The notes under the pieces: generated by a model
The model's database searches: none
What the model saw: only the letters and a program-made list of their open reading frames with translations
What the model was told of the DNA's origin: nothing
Shown: in pieces, positions 7,461 to 15,763 of the stretch
Layout of the letters: each line of letters begins with the position of its first letter
How positions within the stretch are numbered: position 1 is the first letter of the stretch
Program-made: the position numbers and the translations under genes
Assembly: GCA_964591105.1 (NCBI GenBank)
Contig: CAZPZR010000010.1
Span: forward strand, 1-39,705
Source: CAZPZR01 sp964591105
GTDB taxonomy: Bacteria > Bacillota > Clostridia > Lachnospirales > Lachnospiraceae
Direction of reading: 5' to 3'
DNA: 39,705 nt

Positions 7461-8531
7461 ATGTTTGACAGATTAGAAGATTTGCTCATTCGCCTTGAAG
7501 AAGTATTAAGCGAACTTCAGGAACCAGATGTTGCAAGTGACATGAACAGATTCCGTAAGCTTATGAAAGAACAGAATGAACTGACTCCTATTGTGGAAGC
7601 ATATAAGGAATATAAAGCTTGTAAAGAGACAATCGAAGATAGTCTTCAGATGCTGGAAGAAGAGTCCGATGAAGAGATGAGAGAACTGGCAAAAGAAGAA
7701 TTAAACGAAGCGAAAGACAGAGTAGAAGAATTAGAAAAAGAATTGAAGATTCTTCTTCTTCCAAAAGATCCAAACGATGAGAAGAACGTTATGGTAGAAA
7801 TTCGTGCAGGTGCTGGTGGAGATGAAGCAGCACTCTTTGCAGCTGAAATTTATCGTATGTATCTACATTACGCAGAAGGACGCCGTTGGAAAGTAGAATT
7901 GGTAGAATGTGAAGAAATCGGTATCGGTGGTATGAAGAATGTTACATTTATGATCACTGGTCAGGGCGCATATTCTGTTATGAAGTATGAATCCGGTGTA
8001 CACCGCGTACAGCGTGTACCTGCAACAGAATCCGGCGGACGTATCCATACATCTACAATTACAGTAGCTGTAATGCCTGAGGCAGAAGATGTTGATATTC
8101 ACATTGATGAAAAAGATATTCGTATCGACGTAATGCGTGCATCAGGAAATGGTGGACAGTGTGTCAACACAACAGACTCTGCAGTTCGTCTGACACATTA
8201 CCCAACTGGAATCGTAATCTACAGCCAGACAGAAAAGTCACAGCTTCAGAATAAAGAAAAAGCATTCGCACTCCTGCGTGCAAAATTGTATGATATGGAA
8301 TGTCAGAAACGTCAGGATGCAGAGGCAGAAGCAAGAAGAAGCCAGATTGGTACTGGAGACCGTTCCGAAAAGATTCGAACATATAACTTCCCACAGGGAC
8401 GTGTTACAGACCACAGAATCGGACTTACATTATACAAATTAGATAAGATTATGAATGGAGACATTCAGGAAATTATTGATGCATGTATCGCAGCAGACCA
8501 GGCAGCAAAACTTGCAAATATGAATGAATAA
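7461..8531 (+). CDS. prfA: Peptide chain release factor 1
   Basis: 356 residues, the full length expected. RF1 reads UAA and UAG. The codon-recognition tripeptide is P-A-T (187-189) within HRVQRVPATESGG, which separates it from RF2 (SPF). The peptidyl-hydrolysis motif GGQ is at 231-233. The N-terminal 100 residues form the coiled, acidic domain. GAGGAGG lies just before the ATG. It directly follows prmC, whose product methylates this GGQ. Confidence 0.97.
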   Translation: MFDRLEDLLIRLEEVLSELQEPDVASDMNRFRKLMKEQNELTPIVEAYKEYKACKETIEDSLQMLEEESDEEMRELAKEELNEAKDRVEELEKELKILLLPKDPNDEKNVMVEIRAGAGGDEAALFAAEIYRMYLHYAEGRRWKVELVECEEIGIGGMKNVTFMITGQGAYSVMKYESGVHRVQRVPATESGGRIHTSTITVAVMPEAEDVDIHIDEKDIRIDVMRASGNGGQCVNTTDSAVRLTHYPTGIVIYSQTEKSQLQNKEKAFALLRAKLYDMECQKRQDAEAEARRSQIGTGDRSEKIRTYNFPQGRVTDHRIGLTLYKLDKIMNGDIQEIIDACIAADQAAKLANMNE

Positions 8532-8544
8532 TTGACAGATAAAG

Positions 8545-8585
8545 AGCTTACCAGATTTGCTTGCAAAACTTGGTAGGCTTTTTTG
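8545..8585 (+). terminator. Intrinsic terminator after prfA
   Basis: AGCTTACCA (8545-8553) pairs with TGGTAGGCT (8571-8579) with one G-T, plus an inner TTTGC/GCAAA helix, followed by TTTTTT. The T-run blends into a GATACAAT sequence (8585-8592) that may act as the -10 for the macro-domain gene. Confidence 0.8.
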
Positions 8586-8606
8586 ATACAATGAAAAGGA
8601 GTGGAA

Positions 8607-9140
8607 ATGAATATGAGAATACAAACTGTTCAAGGAGATATTACTGTTCAAAAAGATGTGGAAGCAATCGTAAATGCTGCAAATACAAGTTTGCTTGGAG
8701 GAGGCGGTGTAGATGGAGCGATTCATCGTGCAGCTGGACCAGAGTTGCTGAAAGAATGCAGAGGGTTAAACGGCTGCAATACGGGAGAAGCAAAGATTAC
8801 AAAAGGATATAATCTTCCATGTAAGTATGTGATTCATACAGTGGGACCTATTTACAAAGGTGGAAATCATAAGGAGGCAGAATTACTTCGAAATGCTTAT
8901 TGGAATTCATTGCAGCTTGCGGTGGAACATGGAATTCGAACGATTGCATTTCCTTCTATTTCAACAGGCGTTTACAGCTATCCTTTGGAAGAAGCTGCAG
9001 AGATTGCAGTTGACACTGTGAGAAAATTTTACAAAGAACATGTTGAGGATTTGGACTATGTGAGATTTGTATTATTTGATCCAAAAACACGAAAAGCATA
9101 TGATGATGCAATTGTAAAATTCAGTGTTAAAGGTGAATAG
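8607..9140 (+). CDS. Macro domain protein (O-acetyl-ADP-ribose deacetylase / ADP-ribosyl hydrolase type)
   Basis: About 177 residues forming a single macro domain. Hallmarks are GDITV near the N-terminus, VNAANTSLLGGGGVDGAIH (the MacroD-type ADP-ribose loop) and ISTGVYSYP (the diphosphate loop). MacroD-like enzymes remove ADP-ribose from acidic residues or deacetylate O-acetyl-ADP-ribose. AAGGAG at 8597-8602 serves an ATG at 8607 or 8613; a GTG at 8601 is also in frame but lies in the ribosome binding site. The gene is followed closely by a small unknown gene, not by an ADP-ribosyltransferase or sirtuin, so its natural substrate cannot be deduced from context. Confidence 0.93.
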   Translation: MNMRIQTVQGDITVQKDVEAIVNAANTSLLGGGGVDGAIHRAAGPELLKECRGLNGCNTGEAKITKGYNLPCKYVIHTVGPIYKGGNHKEAELLRNAYWNSLQLAVEHGIRTIAFPSISTGVYSYPLEEAAEIAVDTVRKFYKEHVEDLDYVRFVLFDPKTRKAYDDAIVKFSVKGE

Positions 9141-9144
9141 AGTT

Positions 9145-9429
9145 ATGAAAGAACGAACAGAAATCAGTATGCAATTATATCAGATTATGCTGGAGCGAGG
9201 CTATCCGGAAAATTTATGTGATCTGGTGACACGCAATCTGAATACAGACTATACGGCAACAAGAATGATAAAATATCTTTCACACTATTCGCATCTCCCT
9301 GATGTGGAAGTTGTAGATGAGATGCTTGCAATTCTCAGTGATCGTAATGCAATCATGAAAAAGAAAGAGGCAGAGCAGGCACAGGCGAAGCTGAATGAAA
9401 TCTATCGTTTTGGACTGGATATTGAATAG
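9145..9429 (+). CDS. Small helical protein of unknown function downstream of the macro domain gene
   Basis: 94 residues from the ATG at 9145; AGGTG sits 9 nt upstream, inside the end of the macro-domain gene. I do not recognise a named family. The sequence is predicted largely helical and amphipathic: an N-terminal segment with LYQIMLERGYPE, a middle segment RMIKYLSHYSHLPDVEVVDEML and a charged C-terminal helix KKKEAEQAQAKLNEIYRFG. There is no signal peptide or membrane segment. The 4-nt spacing from the macro-domain stop suggests co-translation. A longer in-frame start at GTG 9124 would overlap the macro gene. Confidence 0.75.
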   Translation: MKERTEISMQLYQIMLERGYPENLCDLVTRNLNTDYTATRMIKYLSHYSHLPDVEVVDEMLAILSDRNAIMKKKEAEQAQAKLNEIYRFGLDIE

Positions 9430-9459
9430 AAACATAGGAAGATACGGGGAATTAAACGG

Positions 9460-9957
9460 ATGTCAATTCCAGATTTGAAAAAGGAAATTCTGGAATTACA
9501 GTATGGAGTAAAAGGAATTGTCGAAAAGAAGAAGGCAGAGTTTGAAAGAACATTTCAGGTAAGTATTGCATGTGGAGTTGCACTGTGCATTGTGGGAGTG
9601 ATTCCATTGGTTGTAGCAGGTGGACTCAATGCCAATGATTTCCAGCTTTGTTGTTTTGTGGGTGTATTGTTAGCCTGTATTGCGATAGGTGTGTACTTAT
9701 TTGTTGCTGCTGGTTTGGTGTGGGACAGTTATAGTAAACTGCTTCAGGAAAAGGAATATACGCCTGATAAAAAACGGGAAAATAAGAAGCTGAGCTTCCT
9801 TCCGGGAATTTACTGGTGCACAATTACTGCAATTTATCTTTGGATATCACTATCTAATAATAATTGGGACCGAAGTTGGATTATTTGGCCGGTGGCAGGA
9901 GTTGCATTTGCGGCGATTATGGGAGTTGCGAGTGCGGTTGTGAAGAAAATAGAATAA
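9460..9957 (+). CDS. Membrane protein resembling the C-terminal half of XRE-permease type regulators, HTH absent
   Basis: 165 residues. After a short helical N-terminus (MSIPDLKKEILELQYG) come four hydrophobic segments at about 34-54, 65-88, 113-131 and 141-160. The pattern YWCxxTAIYLWIS followed by a WIIWPVAGVAFAAI segment is, from memory, common at the C-terminus of Clostridia XRE-family regulators that carry a membrane domain, and the starting SIPDL resembles the end of an XRE helix-turn-helix. No helix-turn-helix is encoded here: the frame has a stop at 9427-9429, just before the start. Either this is a stand-alone membrane partner or a truncated regulator. The ribosome binding site is weak (GGGGA, 9 nt upstream). 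Confidence 0.7.
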   Translation: MSIPDLKKEILELQYGVKGIVEKKKAEFERTFQVSIACGVALCIVGVIPLVVAGGLNANDFQLCCFVGVLLACIAIGVYLFVAAGLVWDSYSKLLQEKEYTPDKKRENKKLSFLPGIYWCTITAIYLWISLSNNNWDRSWIIWPVAGVAFAAIMGVASAVVKKIE

Positions 9958-9993
9958 GAAAGGAAATCTCAATCTTGAGATTTCCTTTCTTTT
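9958..9993 (+). terminator. Intrinsic terminator with long stem
   Basis: A 15-bp perfect inverted repeat GAAAGGAAATCTCAA / TTGAGATTTCCTTTC (9958-9972 and 9975-9989) starts right after the stop codon and is followed by TTTTG. The A-rich 5' arm also permits termination in the other direction. Confidence 0.85.
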
Positions 9994-10063
9994 GTTATAA
10001 ACTGATAGAGTTAAAGAGTAATTTATCGGGGAGAATTGATAAAGCATAAATGGAGGAGTATTT

Positions 10064-12013
10064 ATGAATTTTGAAAAAAGGGTTATATCATCAGTGCTTG
10101 CTGTTGCAATGGCATGCGCATTATGTGTATCTTCGGTATTGGCAGAAGATCACAAAGGGGAGAATAAAAACGTAGATGTAATGTTTTTGCATGATACACA
10201 TTCTCATCTGAGTTCCTTTGAAACAGTTGAAGATGGGAAGAATCAGACATTAGGTGGATTTGCAAAGATAAAAACATTGATTCAGGAACAAAAAGAGGAA
10301 AATCCGGACACACTATTGTTAGATGCTGGTGATTTCTCCATGGGGACATTAATTCAGGTTGCATATGCAGATGAAGCATCTGAAATCCGCATGCTGGGAG
10401 AACTTGGCATGGAGGCAACAACTTTTGGTAATCATGAGTTTGATTACAAGGCACAGGGAATGGCGGATATGCTGACCAATGCGGTGAAAAGTGGTGACTC
10501 TCTTCCAGAACTTGTAGTCTGCAACGTGGACTGGGATAAGATGGAAGAAGAAGGCTTGGATGAAGATCAGAAGCTCTTAAAGGAAGCCTTCGAAACTTAT
10601 GGAATTAAAGATTACATTGTGTTAGATAAAGGGGATGTCAAAGTCGCTGTTACAGGCGTGTTTGGAAAAGACAGTTTGGATTGTGCACCGAATTGTCCTT
10701 TGGAATTCCAGGATCCTGTGGAAGCTGTGAAAGAGACTGTAGCAGAGATTCGAGCAGAGGAATCGGTAGACATGATTGTATGCGTATCTCACAGTGGAAC
10801 TTCTGAAGATGAAGAAAAGTCTGAAGATGAGATTCTTGCAAAGAGTGTACCAGAACTGGATTTGATCATCAGCGGACATACACATACGAAGTTAGAAGAA
10901 CCAATTGTTCACGGAGATACATCCATCGTATCTTGTGCAGAATATGGAAAATATTTAGGAAATATTTCTCTGTCACAAAAAAGTGATGGACGGTGGAAAA
11001 TTGACGAGTATCAGCTTCAAACTGTGGATAACTCTGTGAAAGCAGATAGGGATACCCAGAAAAAAATAGAAGAAATGGAATCTAGAGTAGATGAAGTCTA
11101 TTTGAAGCAGTTTGGATATACCAAAGATCAGGTGTTGTGTACGAATGATATTGAATTTGCTACAGTGGCTGACACTTCAGACCTTCATACAGAGCTGAAT
11201 CTGGGAAGCATTATGGCAGATGCATATACGTATGCAGTGGAACAGGCAGACACTGGCGATGCACATCCGGTAGATGTGGCAGTAGTGCCATCTGGAACAA
11301 TTCGTGATACTTATGCAAAAGGTGAGATTACGACAGAAAAGGTATTTAACTCATTCTCCTTAGGAATCGGGGAAGATGGAATTGCCGGATATCCGCTGAT
11401 TAGCATTTACCTGACAGGGGAAGAATTGAAGACGGCAGCAGAGATTGACGCAAGTATTTCAGATTTGATGACAGCAGCAAGATTGTATACAGACGGCCTT
11501 TGCTGGACATATAATCCACATCGAATGATCCTCAATAAGGTGACAGATGTGTATCTGTGCGATGGAGATGGAAATCGCGTGGAATTAGAAAATGATAAGA
11601 TGTACCGTGTTGTGACAGATTTCTATACTTCACAGATGCTCGGCGGAGTTACAGACTTGTCTTATGGATTGCTTTCTATTGTGCCAAAACTGGAAGATGG
11701 AACGCCGGTAGAAGATTACACAGATGCGATTGTACATGTGGATGGAAAAGAACTGAAAGCATGGACAGCAATTGCAAGTTATATGGAATCTTTTGAAGAT
11801 ACAGACGGAGATGGCATTGGAAATGTACCAGAAAGATACGCAGCACCAGAAGGAAGAAAGGTAGTAGAAGAGAGTAAGAACATTTCTGACTTACTGAAAA
11901 ATCCGAACAAGTTTTTCTTTATGATTATTGGTGTGGTTATTGTAGTTGTTCTGATTATCATTGCATTGATTGTATTGATCCGAAAGATTGTTAGAAGAAA
12001 GAAAAGAAGGTAG
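10064..12013 (+). CDS. Membrane-anchored 5'-nucleotidase / metallophosphatase family protein
   Basis: 649 residues. The signal peptide runs about 1-27. The calcineurin-like phosphoesterase domain has the metal ligands in order: HDTHSH (43-48), DAGD (87-90), GNHE (122-125), CVSHSG (240-245) and GHTH (271-274). A 5'-nucleotidase C-terminal domain follows (about 355-555) with the PSGTIRD and FNSFSLGIGEDGI elements. Near residue 590 there is a DTDGDGIGN calcium-binding-like motif, then a C-terminal transmembrane helix (FFMIIGVVIVVVLIIIALIV) and a basic tail. It is therefore a cell-surface enzyme likely to hydrolyse nucleotides or related phosphoesters outside the cell. There is no LPxTG; anchoring is by the C-terminal helix. 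GGAGGAG precedes the ATG. Confidence 0.9.
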   Translation: MNFEKRVISSVLAVAMACALCVSSVLAEDHKGENKNVDVMFLHDTHSHLSSFETVEDGKNQTLGGFAKIKTLIQEQKEENPDTLLLDAGDFSMGTLIQVAYADEASEIRMLGELGMEATTFGNHEFDYKAQGMADMLTNAVKSGDSLPELVVCNVDWDKMEEEGLDEDQKLLKEAFETYGIKDYIVLDKGDVKVAVTGVFGKDSLDCAPNCPLEFQDPVEAVKETVAEIRAEESVDMIVCVSHSGTSEDEEKSEDEILAKSVPELDLIISGHTHTKLEEPIVHGDTSIVSCAEYGKYLGNISLSQKSDGRWKIDEYQLQTVDNSVKADRDTQKKIEEMESRVDEVYLKQFGYTKDQVLCTNDIEFATVADTSDLHTELNLGSIMADAYTYAVEQADTGDAHPVDVAVVPSGTIRDTYAKGEITTEKVFNSFSLGIGEDGIAGYPLISIYLTGEELKTAAEIDASISDLMTAARLYTDGLCWTYNPHRMILNKVTDVYLCDGDGNRVELENDKMYRVVTDFYTSQMLGGVTDLSYGLLSIVPKLEDGTPVEDYTDAIVHVDGKELKAWTAIASYMESFEDTDGDGIGNVPERYAAPEGRKVVEESKNISDLLKNPNKFFFMIIGVVIVVVLIIIALIVLIRKIVRRKKRR

Positions 12014-12016
12014 AGC

Positions 12017-12925
12017 ATGATTGAATGGAATTTCAAAAGAGCAGAACTGGAAGATAAAGAGATAATTTCAGATTATTTAACAAGATATCCGAGTCGCAGC
12101 TGCGAACGAACCTTTGTAAATGTATATCTTTGGTCCAGAAAGTATCCTGTGACTTGGGCGATTGTAGAACAAACGCTTGTGTTTAAAAGCGAAGATCAGG
12201 AACATCTTGCCTTTGCATTTCCGGCAGGGGAAGATGAAGATGTTAAACGAACACTTGAAATTTTAAAACAATACAGTGAAGAACGCGGGAAGCCATTTGT
12301 AATGTATGGAGTGACTCCTGAGTTTTATGAAAAATTAGAGGCATGGTATCCTGGAAGATTTGATGTGACGTATGACAGAGATGGTGCGGATTATGTTTAT
12401 GAGGCAGAAAAACTGGAAACGTTGTCCGGGAAAAAGCTCCATGCAAAGCGAAATCATATTAATAAGTTCAAAAGTATGTATGAAGGTCGCTGGAGTTATG
12501 AGACAATGGGAGAAGAGAACCTGGAAGACTGCTTCCAGATGGCGCTTCGATGGAGAACAGAGAATGACTGTGAGAATAACTGCGAAAAACGTGCAGAGAT
12601 GTGCGTGACGATGAACTCCCTGCGTCTGTTTCGAGAACTCGACCTGGTAGGTGGAGTTTTAAGGCTGGATGGAGAAGTGATTGCATTTACCATCGGCGAA
12701 CCAGTTTCGGAAGATACATTTGTTGTTCATATAGAAAAAGCATTTGCGGAAATTCAAGGAGCATATCCGATGATTAACCAGCAATTTGTGGAACACGAAT
12801 GTATGAAATATAAATATGTAAACCGCGAGGAAGATACAGGAGCGGAAGGTCTAAGAAAAGCAAAATTATCTTATCGACCAGTATTTCTTGTAGAAAAAGG
12901 CACGGTGACAGAAAAGGAGAGATAA
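12017..12925 (+). CDS. DUF2156 (phosphatidylglycerol lysyltransferase C-terminal-like) protein
   Basis: 302 residues. It matches DUF2156, the GNAT-like double domain found at the C-terminus of MprF-type aminoacyl-phosphatidylglycerol synthases, without the membrane domain. Recognisable are YPSRSCERTFVNVYLWS, GKKLHAKRNHINKF (about 138-151) and GGVLRLDGEVIAFTIGE (about 212-228). HIEKA with QGAYPMINQQF and ED(T)GAEGLRKAKLSYRP at the end are also typical. The substrate is unknown; a cytosolic aminoacyl- or acyltransferase role is inferred. It begins 3 nt after the 5'-nucleotidase stop, so the two genes are almost certainly co-transcribed. Confidence 0.88.
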   Translation: MIEWNFKRAELEDKEIISDYLTRYPSRSCERTFVNVYLWSRKYPVTWAIVEQTLVFKSEDQEHLAFAFPAGEDEDVKRTLEILKQYSEERGKPFVMYGVTPEFYEKLEAWYPGRFDVTYDRDGADYVYEAEKLETLSGKKLHAKRNHINKFKSMYEGRWSYETMGEENLEDCFQMALRWRTENDCENNCEKRAEMCVTMNSLRLFRELDLVGGVLRLDGEVIAFTIGEPVSEDTFVVHIEKAFAEIQGAYPMINQQFVEHECMKYKYVNREEDTGAEGLRKAKLSYRPVFLVEKGTVTEKER

Positions 12926-12926
12926 T

Positions 12927-14108
12927 ATGATTGCTGACAAAATGAAAAACATGGTGGCGAATAGTTCTGCGATTCGAGCAATGTTCGAGGAAGGAAATCG
13001 ATTGGCAAAAATTTATGGCAAGGAAAATGTGTATGATTTCAGTTTGGGAAACCCAAATGTTCCAGCCCCAGAAGCTGTAAAGCAGGCGGTAGTGGAAGCG
13101 TTAGAGGAAGATCCAGTAGTCTTACATGGCTATACGAGCAACAGCGGATATGAAGATGTACGTGCAGCGATTGCAGCATCCATCAATGAAAGATTCGAAA
13201 CAAAGTTTGAAGGCAAGAATATTATCATGACCGTTGGTGCAGCGGGTGGATTGAATGTAATCTTAAAGACATTGCTGAATCCTGGAGATGAAGTTATTAC
13301 ATTTGCACCATATTTTGGAGAATATCGTTCTTATGTAAGTAACTACGATGGTGTATTAGTGGAAGTATCTCCGAATACTGTTGATTTCCAGCCTAAGTTG
13401 GATGAATTTGAGCAGAAGATTACACCAAAGACAAAAGCGGTAATTGTAAATACACCGAATAATCCAACAGGAGTTGTTTATTCAGAAGCAACAATCCAGA
13501 AGCTTGCGTCAATTATGGAAGCAAAACAGAAGGAATATGGAACAGAGATTTACTTAATTTCTGATGAACCATATCGTGAGTTGGTATATGATGGAGTGGA
13601 AGTTCCATACCTTACAAAATATTATGACAATACGATTGTAGGATATTCTTACAGCAAATCTTTGTCTCTTCCGGGAGAAAGAATTGGGTATCTTGTGATT
13701 CCTGATGAAGTGGCAGACAGCAGTGATGTGTTGGCAGCAGCAAGTGTTGCGACACGTATCCTTGGATTTGTAAATGCACCAACATTGCAGCAAAAGGTTG
13801 TTGCAAAATGTCTGAATGAAAAGACAGACATTTCTTACTACAATCGAAACAGAGAGACATTATACAATGGTTTATTAGAGTGTGGATTTGAATGCATTAA
13901 GCCAGAAGGTGCGTTTTATCTGTTTGTAAAAGCACCAATTGCCAATGAAAAAGAATTCTGCGAAACAGCGAAGAAGTATAATCTTCTGTTAGTACCTGGA
14001 AGTTCTTTTGGCTGTGCAGGATATGTAAGATTGGCTTACTGTGTTGCGTACGAAACGATTGTGAATTCCCTTCCAAAATTCAAGGAACTTGCAAAAGAAT
14101 ATTTCTAG
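12927..14108 (+). CDS. Pyridoxal-phosphate-dependent aminotransferase (fold type I, AAT-like)
   Basis: 393 residues. Fold type I aminotransferase motifs are in order: FSLGNPNVPAP near 38-48, NNPTG (178-182), SDEPYRELVY (212-221) and the PLP-binding Lys 244 in SYSKSLSLPGERIGY. The C-terminal GAFYLFVKAP and VPGSSFG match aspartate/aromatic/alanine-type transaminases of Clostridia. The amino-acid substrate cannot be fixed from sequence. One nt separates it from the DUF2156 stop. It is followed 10 nt later by a HisC-like transaminase, so two transaminases are made from one transcript. Confidence 0.9.
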   Translation: MIADKMKNMVANSSAIRAMFEEGNRLAKIYGKENVYDFSLGNPNVPAPEAVKQAVVEALEEDPVVLHGYTSNSGYEDVRAAIAASINERFETKFEGKNIIMTVGAAGGLNVILKTLLNPGDEVITFAPYFGEYRSYVSNYDGVLVEVSPNTVDFQPKLDEFEQKITPKTKAVIVNTPNNPTGVVYSEATIQKLASIMEAKQKEYGTEIYLISDEPYRELVYDGVEVPYLTKYYDNTIVGYSYSKSLSLPGERIGYLVIPDEVADSSDVLAAASVATRILGFVNAPTLQQKVVAKCLNEKTDISYYNRNRETLYNGLLECGFECIKPEGAFYLFVKAPIANEKEFCETAKKYNLLLVPGSSFGCAGYVRLAYCVAYETIVNSLPKFKELAKEYF

Positions 14109-14118
14109 AGGACTTGAT

Positions 14119-15174
14119 ATGAAAGCATTTGAAAAAAATATAAGAAAAGTGGAACCTTATGTGCCTGGCGAGCAGCCACAGCAAAAGGTAATTAAGCTGA
14201 ATACGAATGAAAATCCGTATCCGCCAGCACCGGGAGTTCAAAAAGTATTGGAACAGATAGATCCGGAACGCTTTCGATTGTATCCAGATCCAACATGCCA
14301 CTCACTGGTTGCATCCTTGGCTGAGTTTTATGGTGTCAGTGAAGAGCAGGTGTTTGTGGGCGTTGGATCCGATGATGTATTATCCATGTGTTTCCTTACA
14401 TTTTTTAATTCGGAAAAACCAATATTTTTCCCGGACATTACATATTCTTTCTATAAGGTATGGGCAGAGTTGTATCGAATTCCATATGAATGTAAAGAAC
14501 TGGACGAACAGTTTCGACTGCGGAAAGAAGACTACTATGCGGAAAATGGCGGCGTGATTTTCCCGAATCCAAATGCACCAACAGGCGTGTATATGGAGCT
14601 GGAAGATGTGGAGGATATTATTGCGCATAATCAGGATGTCATTGTGATTGTCGATGAAGCGTATATTGATTTTGCAGGAAAGTCTGCACTTGAGTTGATT
14701 GACAAGTATGAGAATCTGGTTGTAGTTCAAACGTTTTCAAAGGCGCGTTCTATGGCGGGAATGCGAATTGGGTATGCAATCAGTAATCCGACACTCATTA
14801 AGTATCTGAATGATGCGAAGTATTCCTTTAATTCTTACACAATGAATCAGACAGCACTTGCTTGTGGGAAAGCAGCTGTAGAAGACAGGAAATATTTTGA
14901 GGAATGTGTGCAGAAGATAAAGGAAACGAGAGAGTGGAGCAAGGAAGAACTTCAAAAACTTGGGTTCCAGTGTTTGGATTCACAGGCGAACTTCCTGTTT
15001 GCGTCACATCCAGAGTATGATGCAAAAGAATTATTTGAGGCTATGAAAGCACATCATATTTACGTGCGATTCTGGGGGAGTAAAAGAATTGAGCAGTACT
15101 TAAGAATTACAATCGGTACCAGAGAAGAAATGGAAGAACTGATTGCATTTTTAAGAAAATATATGGAAAAATAA
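14119..15174 (+). CDS. hisC: Histidinol-phosphate aminotransferase-like protein
   Basis: 351 residues, the HisC length. Motifs: KLNTNENPYPP (26-36), the LYPDP box (54-58), FPNPNAPTG (148-156), VDEAYIDFA (178-186) and the PLP lysine K208 in QTFSKARSMAGMRIGY. HisC converts imidazole-acetol phosphate to histidinol phosphate, and many homologues also accept aromatic substrates. It lies outside any his operon here, next to another transaminase, so a role in aromatic or other amino-acid transamination is equally possible. The start at 14119 has AGAGGA 6 nt upstream; an extension to 14089 would overlap the preceding gene. Confidence 0.88.
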   Translation: MKAFEKNIRKVEPYVPGEQPQQKVIKLNTNENPYPPAPGVQKVLEQIDPERFRLYPDPTCHSLVASLAEFYGVSEEQVFVGVGSDDVLSMCFLTFFNSEKPIFFPDITYSFYKVWAELYRIPYECKELDEQFRLRKEDYYAENGGVIFPNPNAPTGVYMELEDVEDIIAHNQDVIVIVDEAYIDFAGKSALELIDKYENLVVVQTFSKARSMAGMRIGYAISNPTLIKYLNDAKYSFNSYTMNQTALACGKAAVEDRKYFEECVQKIKETREWSKEELQKLGFQCLDSQANFLFASHPEYDAKELFEAMKAHHIYVRFWGSKRIEQYLRITIGTREEMEELIAFLRKYMEK

Positions 15175-15185
15175 GGAGAAAAAAT

Positions 15186-15698
15186 ATGACAGAAACTTTA
15201 GTACAGGGAGTAATAGACCTACTGGGAGGAAGCGTAGGGAAAGAAGCGCTGGTATTTATTATCTCTATGATCCCAATCTTGGAACTTCGTGGAGGATTAT
15301 TGGTAGCAGGCCCGCTCCTTGGAGTGCCGATTGAAACAGCGATTCCATTATGTATTATTGGGAATGTTATTCCTGTACCGTTTATTCTGCTTTTGATCAC
15401 ACCGATTTTTAACTGGATGAAAGGTACAAAGAAATTAAAGCCGCTCGTGGATAAGCTGGAAGCAAGAGCGATGAGCAAGAAGGATCAGATTGAAAAATAT
15501 GAATTCTGGGGCTTGGTACTTTTTGTAGGAATTCCGCTTCCAGGGACCGGCGCGTGGACAGGATCTCTGATTGCTGCATTGCTTGGAATGAAGTTCAAAA
15601 AAGCATTTCCAGCAGTGATTGTAGGAATTATTATGGCAACCATTATCATGTGTGTTGTTTCTTATGGCTTACTTGGTGGAATCCAGCTGTTAGGATAA
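15186..15698 (+). CDS. COG2426 small multidrug-export type membrane protein
   Basis: 170 residues. The family signatures are SMIPILELRGG (about 27-37), PIETAIPLCIIGNVIPVPFILL (47-68) and the PLPGTGAWTGSLIA loop (about 119-132), followed by hydrophobic segments. COG2426 proteins are labelled small multidrug export proteins but are related to the DedA-type fold and no transport function is firmly shown. AAGGAG lies just before the ATG, 11 nt after the hisC stop. It is the last gene of this operon; no strong terminator was seen before the promoter at 15701. Confidence 0.85.
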   Translation: MTETLVQGVIDLLGGSVGKEALVFIISMIPILELRGGLLVAGPLLGVPIETAIPLCIIGNVIPVPFILLLITPIFNWMKGTKKLKPLVDKLEARAMSKKDQIEKYEFWGLVLFVGIPLPGTGAWTGSLIAALLGMKFKKAFPAVIVGIIMATIIMCVVSYGLLGGIQLLG

Positions 15699-15700
15699 AA

Positions 15701-15729
15701 TAGACAATAAGACTTTCATGTGCTAAAAT
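15701..15729 (+). promoter_or_regulatory. Promoter for the fructokinase gene
   Basis: TAGACA (15701-15706), a 17-nt spacer, then TAAAAT (15724-15729) preceded by TGC (extended -10). It starts just after the COG2426 stop and gives a leader of about 30 nt. Confidence 0.7.
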
Positions 15730-15763
15730 AACAAGAGATATTTTGTAAGAAGGAGAACGTGTT

